From the NCBI RefSeq assembly GCF_000689415.1, contig NZ_HG322950.1:4037501-4101500 (forward strand): a stretch of DNA of 64,000 nt, written 5' to 3'. Each line of letters begins with the position of its first letter. Position 1 is the first letter of the stretch. The notes below the pieces were generated by a model. It was not told where the DNA came from, did no database searches, and was given only the letters and a program-made list of their open reading frames with translations. This DNA is from Pseudomonas knackmussii B13. GTDB lineage: Bacteria > Pseudomonadota > Gammaproteobacteria > Pseudomonadales > Pseudomonadaceae. The position numbers were made by a program, and so were the translations under genes. Below, piece by piece: positions 10,505 to 19,073 of the stretch.

Positions 10505-11542
10505 ATGAAGCCAAGCGGCATGCGCCTCGGCGACCTGTCCGTGGGCTTCGTCCATGGCCTGGCCGACGCCTTGCGCGACTGCGGCCTGCAACCCCAGGCA
10601 CTGCTCGAACAATACGGCCTTGATGCCGCGCGCTTCGCCGAGCCCGGCGGACGCCTGTCGATTCCACGCTACATGCGCTTGGGCCACGCCGCCATCCAGC
10701 TCAGCGGCGACCCCGCGCTAGGGCTGCGCATGGGCCAGTTCAGCCGCATCCAGCAAGTCGGCCTGGCTGGCGTAACCGCCGCCCTGGCGCCCGACCTGCG
10801 TGCCGCCAGCCGCGCCCTGATCCACTTCGAGCCGCTCTATGCGCAGAACTATCGCGGCCGCTCCAGCCTGCACGAAGATTCCGGCGGCGCCTGGCTGAGC
10901 TTCTACTCGATCAGCCCCTACAACGCCTACAACCGCTTCGTGGTGGATTCGGTGCTAGCCGGCTGGCTCAGCTACCTGAGCCACGTCGCCGGCCAGTCCG
11001 TACGTGCGCAGAAGGTGGAAATCGAATACCCAGCGCCCGAGTACGCTGCGCGCTACGAGGAGTTCTTTGGCTGCCCGGTGGAGTTTTCCGCCGGCGCCAA
11101 CCGGCTACGCCTCGACCAGCCGACGCTGGCACTGGGCAACCGCGAGCATTGCCCGAGCACCTGGCGGCAAATGCTGGAAATCTGCGAGAAGGAGCTCGAC
11201 CAGCTGACCCGCACACGCACCCTTCGCGAACGCGTGGTGCAACTGCTGGGGCCGCTGCTGAATGGCCGCGAGCCGGACCTGGAGGAAGTCGCCGCGCGAC
11301 TCAAGCTGCCGACCTGGACATTGCGTCGCAAGTTGGCCGAAGAGGGCACGCAGTTCCGCACCCTGCTCAACGAGACTCGCCGCGACCTGGCGATGATTTA
11401 CATCCGCGACACCGACCTGGCCTTCGGCGAGATCGCCTACCTGCTTGGCTTCGCTTCGGCCGAGGCTTTCCAGCGCGCCTTCAAGCGCTGGAGCGGACTG
11501 CCGCCGGGCGAGTACCGGCGCTCCCAGCGCCAGGGCGCCTGA
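10505..11542 (+). CDS. AraC-family transcriptional regulator (OruR/ArgR-like architecture)
   Basis: 345 residues. The N-terminal portion matches the arabinose-binding-like domain of the OruR group (RLSIPRYMRLGHAAIQLSGD near 43-62). The C-terminal 100 residues hold the two helix-turn-helix units: LEEVAARLKLPTWTLRRKL, then FGEIAYLLGFASAEAFQRAF followed by KRWSGLPPGEYRR. ATG 10505 is chosen; in-frame GTG codons at 10493 and 10499 are alternatives that would overlap the nitrilase stop. The inducer is unknown. Confidence 0.88.
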   Translation: MKPSGMRLGDLSVGFVHGLADALRDCGLQPQALLEQYGLDAARFAEPGGRLSIPRYMRLGHAAIQLSGDPALGLRMGQFSRIQQVGLAGVTAALAPDLRAASRALIHFEPLYAQNYRGRSSLHEDSGGAWLSFYSISPYNAYNRFVVDSVLAGWLSYLSHVAGQSVRAQKVEIEYPAPEYAARYEEFFGCPVEFSAGANRLRLDQPTLALGNREHCPSTWRQMLEICEKELDQLTRTRTLRERVVQLLGPLLNGREPDLEEVAARLKLPTWTLRRKLAEEGTQFRTLLNETRRDLAMIYIRDTDLAFGEIAYLLGFASAEAFQRAFKRWSGLPPGEYRRSQRQGA

Positions 11543-11629
11543 TCACATCTCGGTGGCGTCGTCGGCCGGCTCCGGCGCATCCGCTTCGGCGCGGTGTTCT
11601 TCGAGCAGTTCTTCCTGATAGTCGTCCAT
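11543..11629 (-). CDS. Acidic 28-residue microprotein
   Basis: Short open frame, convergent with the AraC gene and abutting its stop. The peptide begins MDDYQEELLEEHRAEADAPE and ends ATEM; eleven of 28 residues are Asp or Glu. A good ribosome-binding site (AGGAGA, seven bases before ATG) supports translation, and I have a recollection of similar short MDDYQEELLE proteins in other pseudomonads, which I cannot verify here. Function unknown. Confidence 0.6.
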   Translation of the reverse strand: MDDYQEELLEEHRAEADAPEPADDATEM

Positions 11630-11763
11630 TTCCGATTCTCCTGACCGTTTGATCCGGTTTTAGCAGAGCATCGGCTAAAAGCCTAGACAGCTTCGGTAAC
11701 GATCATGTGACAGGAAGACGCACTCTCCCGCAGGCAAGACGAAAGGATTTTTCCGGGGCCAAT

Positions 11764-11798
11764 GAAAAAGCCCCCAGGTATTTCTACCTGAGGGCTTC
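11764..11798 (-). terminator. Rho-independent terminator of the tRNA-Val/Asp/Asp operon
   Basis: Read on the minus strand: AAGCCCTCAGGTA-GAAA-TACCTGGGGGCTT followed by TTTCATT. A long stem with a GAAA tetraloop and a U tract, five bases beyond the last tRNA-Asp. Confidence 0.9.
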
Positions 11799-11803
11799 GA
11801 ATA

Positions 11804-11880
11804 TGGCGCAGCGGACGGGACTCGAACCCGCGACCCCCGGCGTGACAGGCCGGTATTCTAACCGACTGAACTACCGCTGC
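11804..11880 (-). tRNA. tRNA-Asp (GTC), copy 2 in transcription order
   Basis: 77 bases with CCA encoded. Acceptor stem GCAGCGG/CCGCTGC, anticodon loop CCTGTCACG giving GTC, T loop GGTTCGAGTCC. It is identical to the other tRNA-Asp in this operon. Confidence 0.97.
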
Positions 11881-11995
11881 GCGTCGGCTGGACATGACGT
11901 CCAAAGGGTGTTGCAGCCTTCCAACTTCCTGTTGCCACGGAGCTTTCACTCAACGTTGCTTGAGTTCGGGGCAGTGAACTCCAGGAGGGGGAAGA

Positions 11996-12072
11996 TGGCG
12001 CAGCGGACGGGACTCGAACCCGCGACCCCCGGCGTGACAGGCCGGTATTCTAACCGACTGAACTACCGCTGC
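11996..12072 (-). tRNA. tRNA-Asp (GTC), copy 1 in transcription order
   Basis: 77 bases with encoded CCA and anticodon GTC. It is identical in sequence to the downstream tRNA-Asp, with a 115-bp spacer between them, and is preceded by tRNA-Val. Confidence 0.97.
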
Positions 12073-12088
12073 GCGTAACTTGCGAGAT

Positions 12089-12164
12089 TGGTGGGTGATG
12101 ACGGGATCGAACCGCCGACCCTCTGCTTGTAAGGCAGATGCTCTCCCAGCTGAGCTAATCACCC
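12089..12164 (-). tRNA. tRNA-Val (TAC)
   Basis: 76 bases with encoded CCA. Acceptor stem GGGTGAT/ATCACCC, anticodon TAC in loop CTTACAA. First gene of the Val-Asp-Asp operon. Confidence 0.97.
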
Positions 12165-12184
12165 TTCGTCTCGAAGTGGGGCGC

Positions 12185-12212
12185 ATTCTACCGACGGCAG
12201 ATCCTAAGTCAA
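12185..12212 (-). promoter_or_regulatory. Sigma-70 promoter of the tRNA-Val/Asp/Asp operon
   Basis: TTGACT (12207-12212) and TAGAAT (12185-12190) with a 16-bp spacer, followed by the GC-rich discriminator GCGCCCC expected of a stringently controlled stable-RNA promoter. Confidence 0.85.
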
Positions 12213-12293
12213 TGCCATGATTGAATTTTTTTTGAAAAAACTGCGATTGGCGATTTTTCCACCAAAGCAAAAGCAGCGCAGCGGAAAAGAAAA

Positions 12294-12315
12294 AGGGCGA
12301 CCCTTGGGCCGCCCT
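12294..12315 (-). terminator. Rho-independent terminator after the metZ-SDR operon
   Basis: On the minus strand GGGCGGCCCAAGGGTCGCCC is followed by TTTTTCTTTT. It lies about 20 bp past the SDR stop and ends the purF-metZ-SDR transcript before the tRNA promoter. Confidence 0.85.
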
Positions 12316-12335
12316 CCTTCACCATCACCTCGACC

Positions 12336-13106
12336 TCAGTCGAGGTAGATCATCTTGCGTGTCATGCCGCCGTCGACGACGAACTCCTGCCCGGTGACGA
12401 AGCCGGCGTTCTCGCCCAACAACCAGGACACCAGCGAGGCTACATCCTCCACAGTGCCAACGCGCCCGACCGGATGCTGGTCGTGATCCAGCTCGGTGAG
12501 CGGCACAGCTGCGCGCTCGCTCGGGTCGCGTGCGTCGATCCAGCCCGGGCTGACCGCGTTGACGCGAATCTCCGGACCAAGGCTCACGGCCAATGCGTGG
12601 GTCAGTGCCAATAGACCACCCTTGCTCGCCGCGTAGGCCTCCGAACTGCGTTCGGACTGGTGCGCACGAGTCGAGGCGATATTGACGATGCTGCCCTGGT
12701 GCGCGCGCAGATACGGCGCACAGTGCTTGGCCAGCAACATGGGCCCGCTGAGGTTGACCGCCAGGGTGCGGTTCCACTCGTTCAGCGTGAGGCTTTCCAG
12801 CGGCGTTACGCCCGGGCGCGCGATGGCGGCATTGCAGACCACCGCGTCGAGCCGGCCGAACTGGCCGAGCACTTCCGCCACGGCCTGCGCCACCTGGCTT
12901 TCCTGGGATACGTCGAGGCCAATGAACCAGGCCTTGTCGCCCAGGGCCTCGGCAACCTTCGAGCCGCGTTCGCGGTCCTGGTCGACCAGCACCACCTGCC
13001 AGCCCTCGGCGATCAGCCAGGCGCAGATGCCCAGGCCGATGCCCCGCGCTGCGCCGGTTACCAGCGCGACCTTGCCGTTGCCAATGATGGTTGCGAGATC
13101 GCTCAC
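12336..13106 (-). CDS. Short-chain dehydrogenase/reductase (SDR)
   Basis: 256 residues, a classical [13 protein letters not shown] near residues 17-26 binds the nucleotide, CNAAIARPG near 90 is the NNAG-like motif, and the active site is the YAASKGG segment near 157 with an upstream Ser. It oxidises or reduces an unknown hydroxyl/keto substrate. The GTG start at 13106 overlaps the metZ stop (GTGA), so it is co-translated with metZ. It corresponds by position to PAO1 PA3106. Confidence 0.88.
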   Translation of the reverse strand: MSDLATIIGNGKVALVTGAARGIGLGICAWLIAEGWQVVLVDQDRERGSKVAEALGDKAWFIGLDVSQESQVAQAVAEVLGQFGRLDAVVCNAAIARPGVTPLESLTLNEWNRTLAVNLSGPMLLAKHCAPYLRAHQGSIVNIASTRAHQSERSSEAYAASKGGLLALTHALAVSLGPEIRVNAVSPGWIDARDPSERAAVPLTELDHDQHPVGRVGTVEDVASLVSWLLGENAGFVTGQEFVVDGGMTRKMIYLD

Positions 13107-14314
13107 AGTGCCGCCAGGCCTCGTGCCAGGTCCTTCTTGATGTCTTCCAGGTCTTCCAGACCGACCGCGACGCGGATCAGGTTGTCGCGGATGCCGGCGT
13201 TCGAACGCTCCTGCGGCGACAGGCGGCCGTGGGAGGTGGTCGCCGGGTGGGCGATGGTGGTCTTGGTGTCACCCAGGTTGGTGGTGATGGAGATCATCCG
13301 GGTGGCATCGATGAAGCGCCAGGCTGCGGCCTTGTCGCCCTTCACCTCGAAGCTGACTACCGCGCCGAAGCCCTTCTGCTGCCGCTTGGCCAGCTCGTGC
13401 TGCGGGTGGCTGGCGAGGCCCGAGTAGTAGACATGCTCGATGCCCGCCTGCTGCTCCAGCCACTCGGCCACCGCCTGGGCGCTGGCGCAATGCGCCTGCA
13501 TGCGCACGCGCAGGGTTTCCAAGCCCTTGAGGAATATCCAGGCATTGAACGGGCTGAGGGTCGGGCCGGCCGTGCGGAGGAAGCCGACAACGCCTTCCAT
13601 CAGCTTGCGGCTGCCAGCAACCACGCCGCCCATGGTGCGCCCCTGGCCGTCGATGTACTTGGTCGCCGAGTGGATCACCACGTCCGCACCGAGCTTCAGC
13701 GGCTGCTGCAGCGCCGGGGTGCAGAAGCAGTTGTCCACAGCCAGCAGAGCGCCCTTGGCGTGGGCGATTTCGGCCAGCGCGGCGATGTCCACCAGCTCGG
13801 CCAGCGGGTTGGACGGCGACTCGACGAAGAGCAGCTTGGTGTTGGGCTTGATCGCCGCTTCCCAGGCCTTGAGGTCGCTCAGCGGCGGGTAATCGACTTC
13901 CACGCCGAAGCGCTTGAAGTACTTCTCGAACAGGCTGATGGTCGAGCCGAACACGCTGCGCGAGACCAGCACGTGGTCGCCGGCGCTGCAATGGGTCATC
14001 ACCAGCGAGAGGATGGCCGACATGCCGGTGGAAGTGGCGACCGCCTGCTCGGCGCCTTCAAGGGCGGCGATGCGCTCCTCGAAGGTGCGAACGGTCGGGT
14101 TGGTGTAGCGCGAGTAGACGTTGCCCGGCACTTCGCCGGCGAAACGCGCGGCGGCGTCGGCGGCGCTGCGGAACACATAGCTGGAGGTAGGGAACAGGGC
14201 TTCGCCGTGTTCCCCTTCCGGAGTGCGCTGCTGCCCGGCGCGTACCGCCAGGGTGTCGAAGGCTGCATCGTCCAGGTCGCTATCGAGGCGACCGGCTTCC
14301 CATTCCCTTGCCAT
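13103..14314 (-). CDS. metZ: O-succinylhomoserine sulfhydrylase
   Basis: 403 residues of the Cys/Met-metabolism PLP family (fold type I). It makes homocysteine directly from O-succinylhomoserine and sulfide. [12 protein letters not shown] near residues 203-214 contains the PLP Lys; [20 protein letters not shown] near 68-87 is the family N-terminal motif. It lies 13 bp after purF and overlaps the SDR gene, an arrangement conserved in pseudomonads. MetZ rather than MetB is favoured by the purF-metZ context. Confidence 0.92.
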   Translation of the reverse strand: MAREWEAGRLDSDLDDAAFDTLAVRAGQQRTPEGEHGEALFPTSSYVFRSAADAAARFAGEVPGNVYSRYTNPTVRTFEERIAALEGAEQAVATSTGMSAILSLVMTHCSAGDHVLVSRSVFGSTISLFEKYFKRFGVEVDYPPLSDLKAWEAAIKPNTKLLFVESPSNPLAELVDIAALAEIAHAKGALLAVDNCFCTPALQQPLKLGADVVIHSATKYIDGQGRTMGGVVAGSRKLMEGVVGFLRTAGPTLSPFNAWIFLKGLETLRVRMQAHCASAQAVAEWLEQQAGIEHVYYSGLASHPQHELAKRQQKGFGAVVSFEVKGDKAAAWRFIDATRMISITTNLGDTKTTIAHPATTSHGRLSPQERSNAGIRDNLIRVAVGLEDLEDIKKDLARGLAAL

Positions 14315-14327
14315 GCCCTGGCCTCCC

Positions 14328-15833
14328 TCAGTCGTTGTACAGGTCGATGATGGCGCTGACCGCCTGAGCCTTGACCTTGCTGGCGTCGTTGCGCGCCTGC
14401 TCGATCTTGTTCAGGTAGGCCTCGTTGACGTCACCGGTCACGTAGTTGCCGTCGAACACCGCGCAGTCGAAGTGCTCGATCTTGATCTTGCCGCCGCCGA
14501 CCGCATCGATCAGGTCCGGCAGGTCCTGGTAGCCCAGCCAGTCGGTGCCGAGCAGCTCGGCGACTTCCTCGGTGCTGCGATCATGGGCGATCAGTTCGTG
14601 GGCGCTCGGCATGTCGATGCCGTAGACGTTGGGGTAGCGCACCGCCGGGGCGGCGGAGCAGAAGTAGACCTTCTTCGCGCCGGCCTCGCGGGCCATCTGG
14701 ATGATCTGCTTGCTGGTGGTGCCGCGGACGATGGAGTCGTCGACCAGCATCACGTTCTTGCCGCGGAATTCCAGCTCGATGGCGTTGAGCTTCTGGCGCA
14801 CGGATTTCTTGCGCGCGGCCTGGCCCGGCATGATGAAGGTCCGGCCGATGTAGCGGTTCTTCACGAAGCCTTCGCGGAACTTCACGCCCAGGCGGTTGGC
14901 CAGTTCCAGCGCGGAGGTGCGGCTGGTGTCCGGAATCGGAATGACCACGTCGATGTCGTGGTCCGGACGCTCGCGGAGGATCTTCTCGGCCAGCTTCTCG
15001 CCCATGCGCAGGCGCGCCTTGTAGACCGAGATGCCATCCATGATCGAATCCGGACGGGCCAGGTAGACGTGCTCGAAGATGCACGGCGCGTATTTCGGGT
15101 TGGCCGCGCACTGGCGGGTGAACAGCTTGCCTTCCTCGGTGATGTACACCGCTTCGCCCGGAGCCAGGTCGCGGATCAGGGTGAAGCCGAGGACGTCCAG
15201 GGCCACGCTTTCCGAGGCGATCATGTACTCGACGCCGTTCTCGGTGTGGCGCTGGCCGTAGACGATCGGGCGGATCGCGTTCGGATCGCGGAAACCGACG
15301 ATGCCGTAACCGGTGATCATCGCCACCACGGCGTAGCCGCCGACGCAGCGGGCGTGCACGCCGGCAACGGCGGCGAAGACGTCTTCCTCGGTGGGCTGCA
15401 GCTTGTTACGCACCGCCAGCTCGTGGGCGAAGACGTTCAGCAGCACTTCCGAGTCGGAGTTGGTGTTGACGTGGCGCAGGTCGGACTCGTAGATCTCGCG
15501 CGACAGCTGCTCGACGTTGGTCAGGTTGCCGTTGTGCGCCAGGGTGATGCCGTAGGGCGAGTTGACGTAGAACGGCTGGGCCTCGGCCGAGCTGGAGCTG
15601 CCAGCGGTCGGGTAGCGCACATGGCCGATGCCGACCTTGCCTACCAGGCGCTGCATGTGACGCTGCTGGAAGACGTCACGGACCAGGCCGTTGTCCTTGC
15701 GCAGGTACAGCCGGTCATCCTGACAGGTAACGATGCCGGCAGCGTCCTGGCCGCGATGCTGGAGAACGGTGAGTGCGTCGTACAACGACTGATTGACGTT
15801 CGACTTGCCCACGATACCGACGATGCCACACAT
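14328..15833 (-). CDS. purF: Amidophosphoribosyltransferase (full-length copy)
   Basis: 501 residues. It catalyses the first committed step of purine synthesis, PRPP + Gln to phosphoribosylamine. Start [12 protein letters not shown] is used because the Cys after Met is the N-terminal nucleophile of the glutaminase domain; an in-frame ATG three codons upstream is not usable biologically. Glutaminase motifs GHVRYPTAG and LAHNGNLTN come first; the PRPP site [17 protein letters not shown] lies near residue 360. Everything upstream through codon 164 is duplicated in tandem just upstream, including the leader and ribosome-binding site, so this gene is now expressed behind a truncated copy of itself. 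Confidence 0.96.
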   Translation of the reverse strand: MCGIVGIVGKSNVNQSLYDALTVLQHRGQDAAGIVTCQDDRLYLRKDNGLVRDVFQQRHMQRLVGKVGIGHVRYPTAGSSSSAEAQPFYVNSPYGITLAHNGNLTNVEQLSREIYESDLRHVNTNSDSEVLLNVFAHELAVRNKLQPTEEDVFAAVAGVHARCVGGYAVVAMITGYGIVGFRDPNAIRPIVYGQRHTENGVEYMIASESVALDVLGFTLIRDLAPGEAVYITEEGKLFTRQCAANPKYAPCIFEHVYLARPDSIMDGISVYKARLRMGEKLAEKILRERPDHDIDVVIPIPDTSRTSALELANRLGVKFREGFVKNRYIGRTFIMPGQAARKKSVRQKLNAIELEFRGKNVMLVDDSIVRGTTSKQIIQMAREAGAKKVYFCSAAPAVRYPNVYGIDMPSAHELIAHDRSTEEVAELLGTDWLGYQDLPDLIDAVGGGKIKIEHFDCAVFDGNYVTGDVNEAYLNKIEQARNDASKVKAQAVSAIIDLYND

Positions 15834-16403
15834 GCGACGCAACCCCTAGTTGGTGTTTCAGGCTAAACAGACCGACGCAGCGGGCGTGCACGCCGGCAAC
15901 GGCGGCGAAGACGGCTTTCTCGGTGGGCTGCAGCTTGTTACGCACCGCCAGCTCGTGGGCGAAGACGTTCAGCAGCACTTCCGAGTCGGAGTTGGTGTTG
16001 ACGTGGCGCAGGTCGGACTCGTAGATCTCGCGCGACAGCTGCTCGACGTTGGTCAGGTTGCCGTTGTGCGCCAGGGTGATGCCGTAGGGCGAGTTGACGT
16101 AGAACGGCTGGGCCTCGGCCGAGCTGGAGCTGCCAGCGGTCGGGTAGCGCACATGGCCGATGCCGACCTTGCCTACCAGGCGCTGCATGTGACGCTGCTG
16201 GAAGACGTCACGGACCAGGCCGTTGTCCTTGCGCAGGTACAGCCGGTCATCCTGACAGGTAACGATGCCGGCAGCGTCCTGGCCGCGATGCTGGAGAACG
16301 GTGAGTGCGTCGTACAACGACTGATTGACGTTCGACTTGCCCACGATACCGACGATGCCACACATGCGACGCAACCCCTAGTTGGTGTTTCAGGCTAAAC
16401 AGA
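15340..16403. repeat. 532-bp tandem direct duplication of the purF 5' end
   Basis: Unit 1 spans 15340-15871 and unit 2 spans 15872-16403, abutting exactly. By direct reading they differ at only two bases, 15382/15914 (T/G) and 15386/15918 (C/T), four bases apart. Each unit covers purF codons 1 to 164 plus 38 bases of leader with the ribosome-binding site. No insertion sequence or obvious repeat flanks the junction. Confidence 0.97.
15872..16365 (-). pseudogene. purF': Truncated purF duplicate (N-terminal glutaminase fragment)
   Basis: 164 codons identical to the start of purF except Glu-Glu-Asp-Val becoming Glu-Lys-Ala-Val near residue 157. At the duplication junction the frame runs on through the leader of the real purF into a 52-residue unrelated tail ([10 protein letters not shown]...) and stops at 15715, inside purF. 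The copy keeps its start codon, ribosome-binding site and catalytic Cys, but lacks the end of the glutaminase domain and all of the PRPP domain, so it cannot be a working PurF. It is transcribed first, after cvpA, and ribosomes on it would run across the real purF start. Confidence 0.9.
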
Positions 16404-16467
16404 ATTCCGTTGTTGCCGGACCCGCGGGACCGGCTCCGGGCGGCGACCTCGCCGCCCACCCCTGCCA

Positions 16468-17010
16468 TCACTGGCCGGGGATCAAGCTCCCCATGCCGAC
16501 GGGCGGGGCCAGATGACCACTGGCGAACCATTGCCCGGCGAATTTGAGAACGATGTTCTTCGACCAGTCGGCCACCAGCAGGAAATGCGGCAGCAACACC
16601 GACTGCTGCCACCATGGGTCCTGCTGGACAGGCGCGAGGCTCAGCAGACCGACCAGCAGCACCACCAGCAACACGCCACGGGCGCCGCCGAAGGCCATGC
16701 CGAGCACCCGATCGGTGCCGGACATGCCGGTGACCCGGACCAGTTCGCTGATGAGGTAATTGACCAGCGCCCCCAGCATCAGAGTGGCGAGGAACAGCAG
16801 CGCGCACGCCGCGATCACGCGGCCCGACGGCAGTTGGATGTAGGGAGCCAGGTGTTCGGCGAGCGCACCGCCGAACATCCACGCGACCGCGCCCGCGACA
16901 ATCCAGGTGAGCAGGGACAGGGCTTCCTTGACGAAGCCTCGGCTCAGACTGATCAGGCTGGAAACGACGATGATGCCGATCATCGTCCAATCGACCCAGG
17001 TAAATGCCAC
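16468..17010 (-). CDS. cvpA: CvpA family inner-membrane protein
   Basis: 180 residues with four hydrophobic segments (FTWVDWTMIGIIVVSSLISL, LLTWIVAGAVAWMFGG, VIAACALLFLATLMLGALVN, GVLLVVLLVGLLSLAP). Required for colicin V production in E. coli and linked to envelope stress; its molecular role is unclear. Placed before purF as in many gammaproteobacteria. A terminator-like hairpin lies just upstream. Confidence 0.92.
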   Translation of the reverse strand: MAFTWVDWTMIGIIVVSSLISLSRGFVKEALSLLTWIVAGAVAWMFGGALAEHLAPYIQLPSGRVIAACALLFLATLMLGALVNYLISELVRVTGMSGTDRVLGMAFGGARGVLLVVLLVGLLSLAPVQQDPWWQQSVLLPHFLLVADWSKNIVLKFAGQWFASGHLAPPVGMGSLIPGQ

Positions 17011-17027
17011 GTTGCGGCCCAGAAACG

Positions 17028-17072
17028 AAAAAGGCCCCGCATTTTAGCAGAGCCCTAGGGTTTAGCGGAGCC
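17028..17072 (-). terminator. Terminator-like hairpin between the SPOR gene and cvpA
   Basis: Minus strand GGCTCCGC ... GCGGGGCC followed by TTTTTCG, 17 bases before the cvpA start. The stem has one G-U pair and a loop of about 29 bases that may fold further (CCCTAGGG). It may end the accD-folC-SPOR transcript or attenuate read-through into cvpA-purF. Confidence 0.5.
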
Positions 17073-17102
17073 CCCGATGCAACGGGAGCCATTTATCGGT
17101 GA

Positions 17103-17768
17103 TCAGCCGCGCTCCGGCTGGAAGCGCACCACGAATCCATTGAGTTTCTGCTGCTTGCTCAACTGCTCTTTCAGGCGATCCGCCTCGGCGCGCTCGACCA
17201 ACGGACCGACGAACACCCGGTTCATGCCGTCGGCGCTGCGCACGTAGGCGTTGTAGCCCTGGCTGCGCAAGGTTTTCTGCAATTCTTCGGCGCGCGCGCG
17301 ATTGGACAGGCTGGCCAGTTGCACCGACCAGCTCACCGGCAGGTTGTCGCCATCCAGGTGCTGAGCCGGGGCCGGCGCAGCTGCCTGCTGCTGGACCGGC
17401 GCCGCCGGGCGCGGTGCCGGAGCGACCTGTTGCGGCGCAGGCGCCTGCGGCAAGGTGGCGATAGGTGCGCTGGGCTGAGCGACGGGCGCGCTGGGCACCG
17501 GCAAGGCGGCTTGGGCCGGCGCCTGCTCGGTGGCCGGAGCCTGCGGCTGGGCCGCTTCGGCATCGACGGCCTGGGGTTCGGGAACCGCGGTCGGCTGGAC
17601 GGCCACCGCCGGCATTTCCGGCGCCTTGGGCATGCTCGGGGCGTCGACCACCACCTGGCGCATCTCGTCCTGGCGGCTGAACAGCATCGGCAGGAAGATC
17701 ACCGCCAGCGCCAGCAACACCAGCGCACCGACGATCCGCTGCTTGAGCCCCTTATCCAGCATTGCCAT
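17103..17768 (-). CDS. SPOR-domain protein (DedD-like)
   Basis: 221 residues. A single N-terminal membrane helix (IVGALVLLALAVIFLPMLF, residues 12-30) is followed by a long Pro/Ala/Gln-rich linker to about residue 140. A C-terminal SPOR domain (WSVQLASLSNRARAEELQKT ... VFVGPLVERAEADRLKEQL) binds glycan strands denuded by amidases at the division septum. Its position between folC and cvpA matches E. coli dedD. ATG 17768 is chosen over GTG 17774 because the AGGGGG ribosome-binding site is then seven bases away and the N terminus matches homologues. Confidence 0.88.
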   Translation of the reverse strand: MAMLDKGLKQRIVGALVLLALAVIFLPMLFSRQDEMRQVVVDAPSMPKAPEMPAVAVQPTAVPEPQAVDAEAAQPQAPATEQAPAQAALPVPSAPVAQPSAPIATLPQAPAPQQVAPAPRPAAPVQQQAAAPAPAQHLDGDNLPVSWSVQLASLSNRARAEELQKTLRSQGYNAYVRSADGMNRVFVGPLVERAEADRLKEQLSKQQKLNGFVVRFQPERG

Positions 17769-17795
17769 TGCCACTCCCCCTTTCTTGACTACTTA

Positions 17796-19073
17796 TCAGG
17801 CCTGGTCGTCCAACCAGCCCAGGGCATCCGCCACGCTGTAGAAGGAACCGAATACCAGGATTTCGTCATCCGCCGTTGCCTTGGCGCATTGCACCTCGAG
17901 CGCGGCTGCGATGTCGGCATGCACACTGACCTGCGCCCCCCGCGCAGACAATGCCGATTGCAGCTCCTCTGCCGGCCGCGAACGCGGCGTCGGCAAGGGC
18001 GCGACCGCCCAATCCTGCACCAAGCCGAGCAAGGGTTCCAGCACTCCGCCCAGATCCTTGTCCGCCAGCAGGCCGAAAACCGCCAGGCGCCGACCGCTGA
18101 GCGGCCGCGTGGCCAGTCGGCGCGCGAGGTATTCGGCAGCATGCGGGTTGTGGCCGACATCCAGCAGAAGATGACGCGGCTCACCCTTCCAGTTCGCCAC
18201 GCGACTATCCAGACGCCCGGTCACGCGAGTACGCAGCAGCGCAGCCAGCAACCGCTCGGGTTGCCACGGCAGTTCAAGCAAGGCGTAGACCTGCAGGGCC
18301 AGCGCGGCGTTTTCCATGGGCAGGTCGAGCAGGCTCAGGTGATGCAGGCGTAGCGGCGTGCGATCAGCGCCGCGGCCGTGCCAATGCCAGTCGTGCTCGC
18401 CAATCGCCAGGTCGAAATCGCGACCGCGCAGCAGCAGCGGCGCACCCAGGGCGCGAGCCTGATCCAGCAGGGGTTGCGGCGGCTCAAGATCACCGCACAC
18501 GGCAGGCTTGCCGGCGCGGAAGATGCCCGCCTTCTCGAAGGCCACGCTTTCACGGGTATCGCCCAGCCATTCGGCATGGTCGACGCCAATGCTGGTGACC
18601 ACCGCGACATCGGCATCGATCAGATTGACTGCATCGAGTCGGCCGCCGAGGCCCACTTCCAGAACCACCGCGTCCAGCGCAGCGCGCTCGAACAGCCAGA
18701 AGGCCGCAAGGGTGCCCATCTCGAAGTAGGTCAGGGAGATTTCGCCACGCGCAGCCTCGACGGCCGCGAAGGCTTCACAGAGCGCCTCATCGGAAGCCTC
18801 GCGACCCTCGATCTGCACGCGTTCGTTGTAACGCAGCAGGTGCGGCGAGCTGTAGACGCCGACCTTCAAGCCCTGGTCGCCGAGCAGTTCGGCGAGGAAG
18901 GCACAGGTAGAACCCTTGCCGTTGGTGCCGGTGACCGTGATCACCCGCGGCGCAGGGCGTCCCAGGCCGAGGCGGACAGCCACCTCGCGGGAGCGCTCCA
19001 GCCCCATGTCGATTGCGCTGGGGTGGAGCTGTTCGAGGTAGCCGAGCCAGTCGGCGAGGGAACGCTGACTCAT
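17796..19073 (-). CDS. folC: Bifunctional folylpolyglutamate/dihydrofolate synthase
   Basis: 425 residues of the Mur ligase family. It adds glutamate to dihydropteroate and folates. [20 protein letters not shown] near 42-61 is the ATP-binding loop; the [20 protein letters not shown] stretch near 145-164 and [13 protein letters not shown] near 308 are family motifs. It overlaps accD by four bases (ATGA), consistent with accD-folC coupling. Confidence 0.95.
   Translation of the reverse strand: MSQRSLADWLGYLEQLHPSAIDMGLERSREVAVRLGLGRPAPRVITVTGTNGKGSTCAFLAELLGDQGLKVGVYSSPHLLRYNERVQIEGREASDEALCEAFAAVEAARGEISLTYFEMGTLAAFWLFERAALDAVVLEVGLGGRLDAVNLIDADVAVVTSIGVDHAEWLGDTRESVAFEKAGIFRAGKPAVCGDLEPPQPLLDQARALGAPLLLRGRDFDLAIGEHDWHWHGRGADRTPLRLHHLSLLDLPMENAALALQVYALLELPWQPERLLAALLRTRVTGRLDSRVANWKGEPRHLLLDVGHNPHAAEYLARRLATRPLSGRRLAVFGLLADKDLGGVLEPLLGLVQDWAVAPLPTPRSRPAEELQSALSARGAQVSVHADIAAALEVQCAKATADDEILVFGSFYSVADALGWLDDQA

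Noticed and set aside
11804..12164. tRNA genes as an integration site for a genomic island
   Set aside because: No integrase, attachment-site repeat of a tRNA 3' end, or foreign-composition segment lies next to the tRNA genes in this window.
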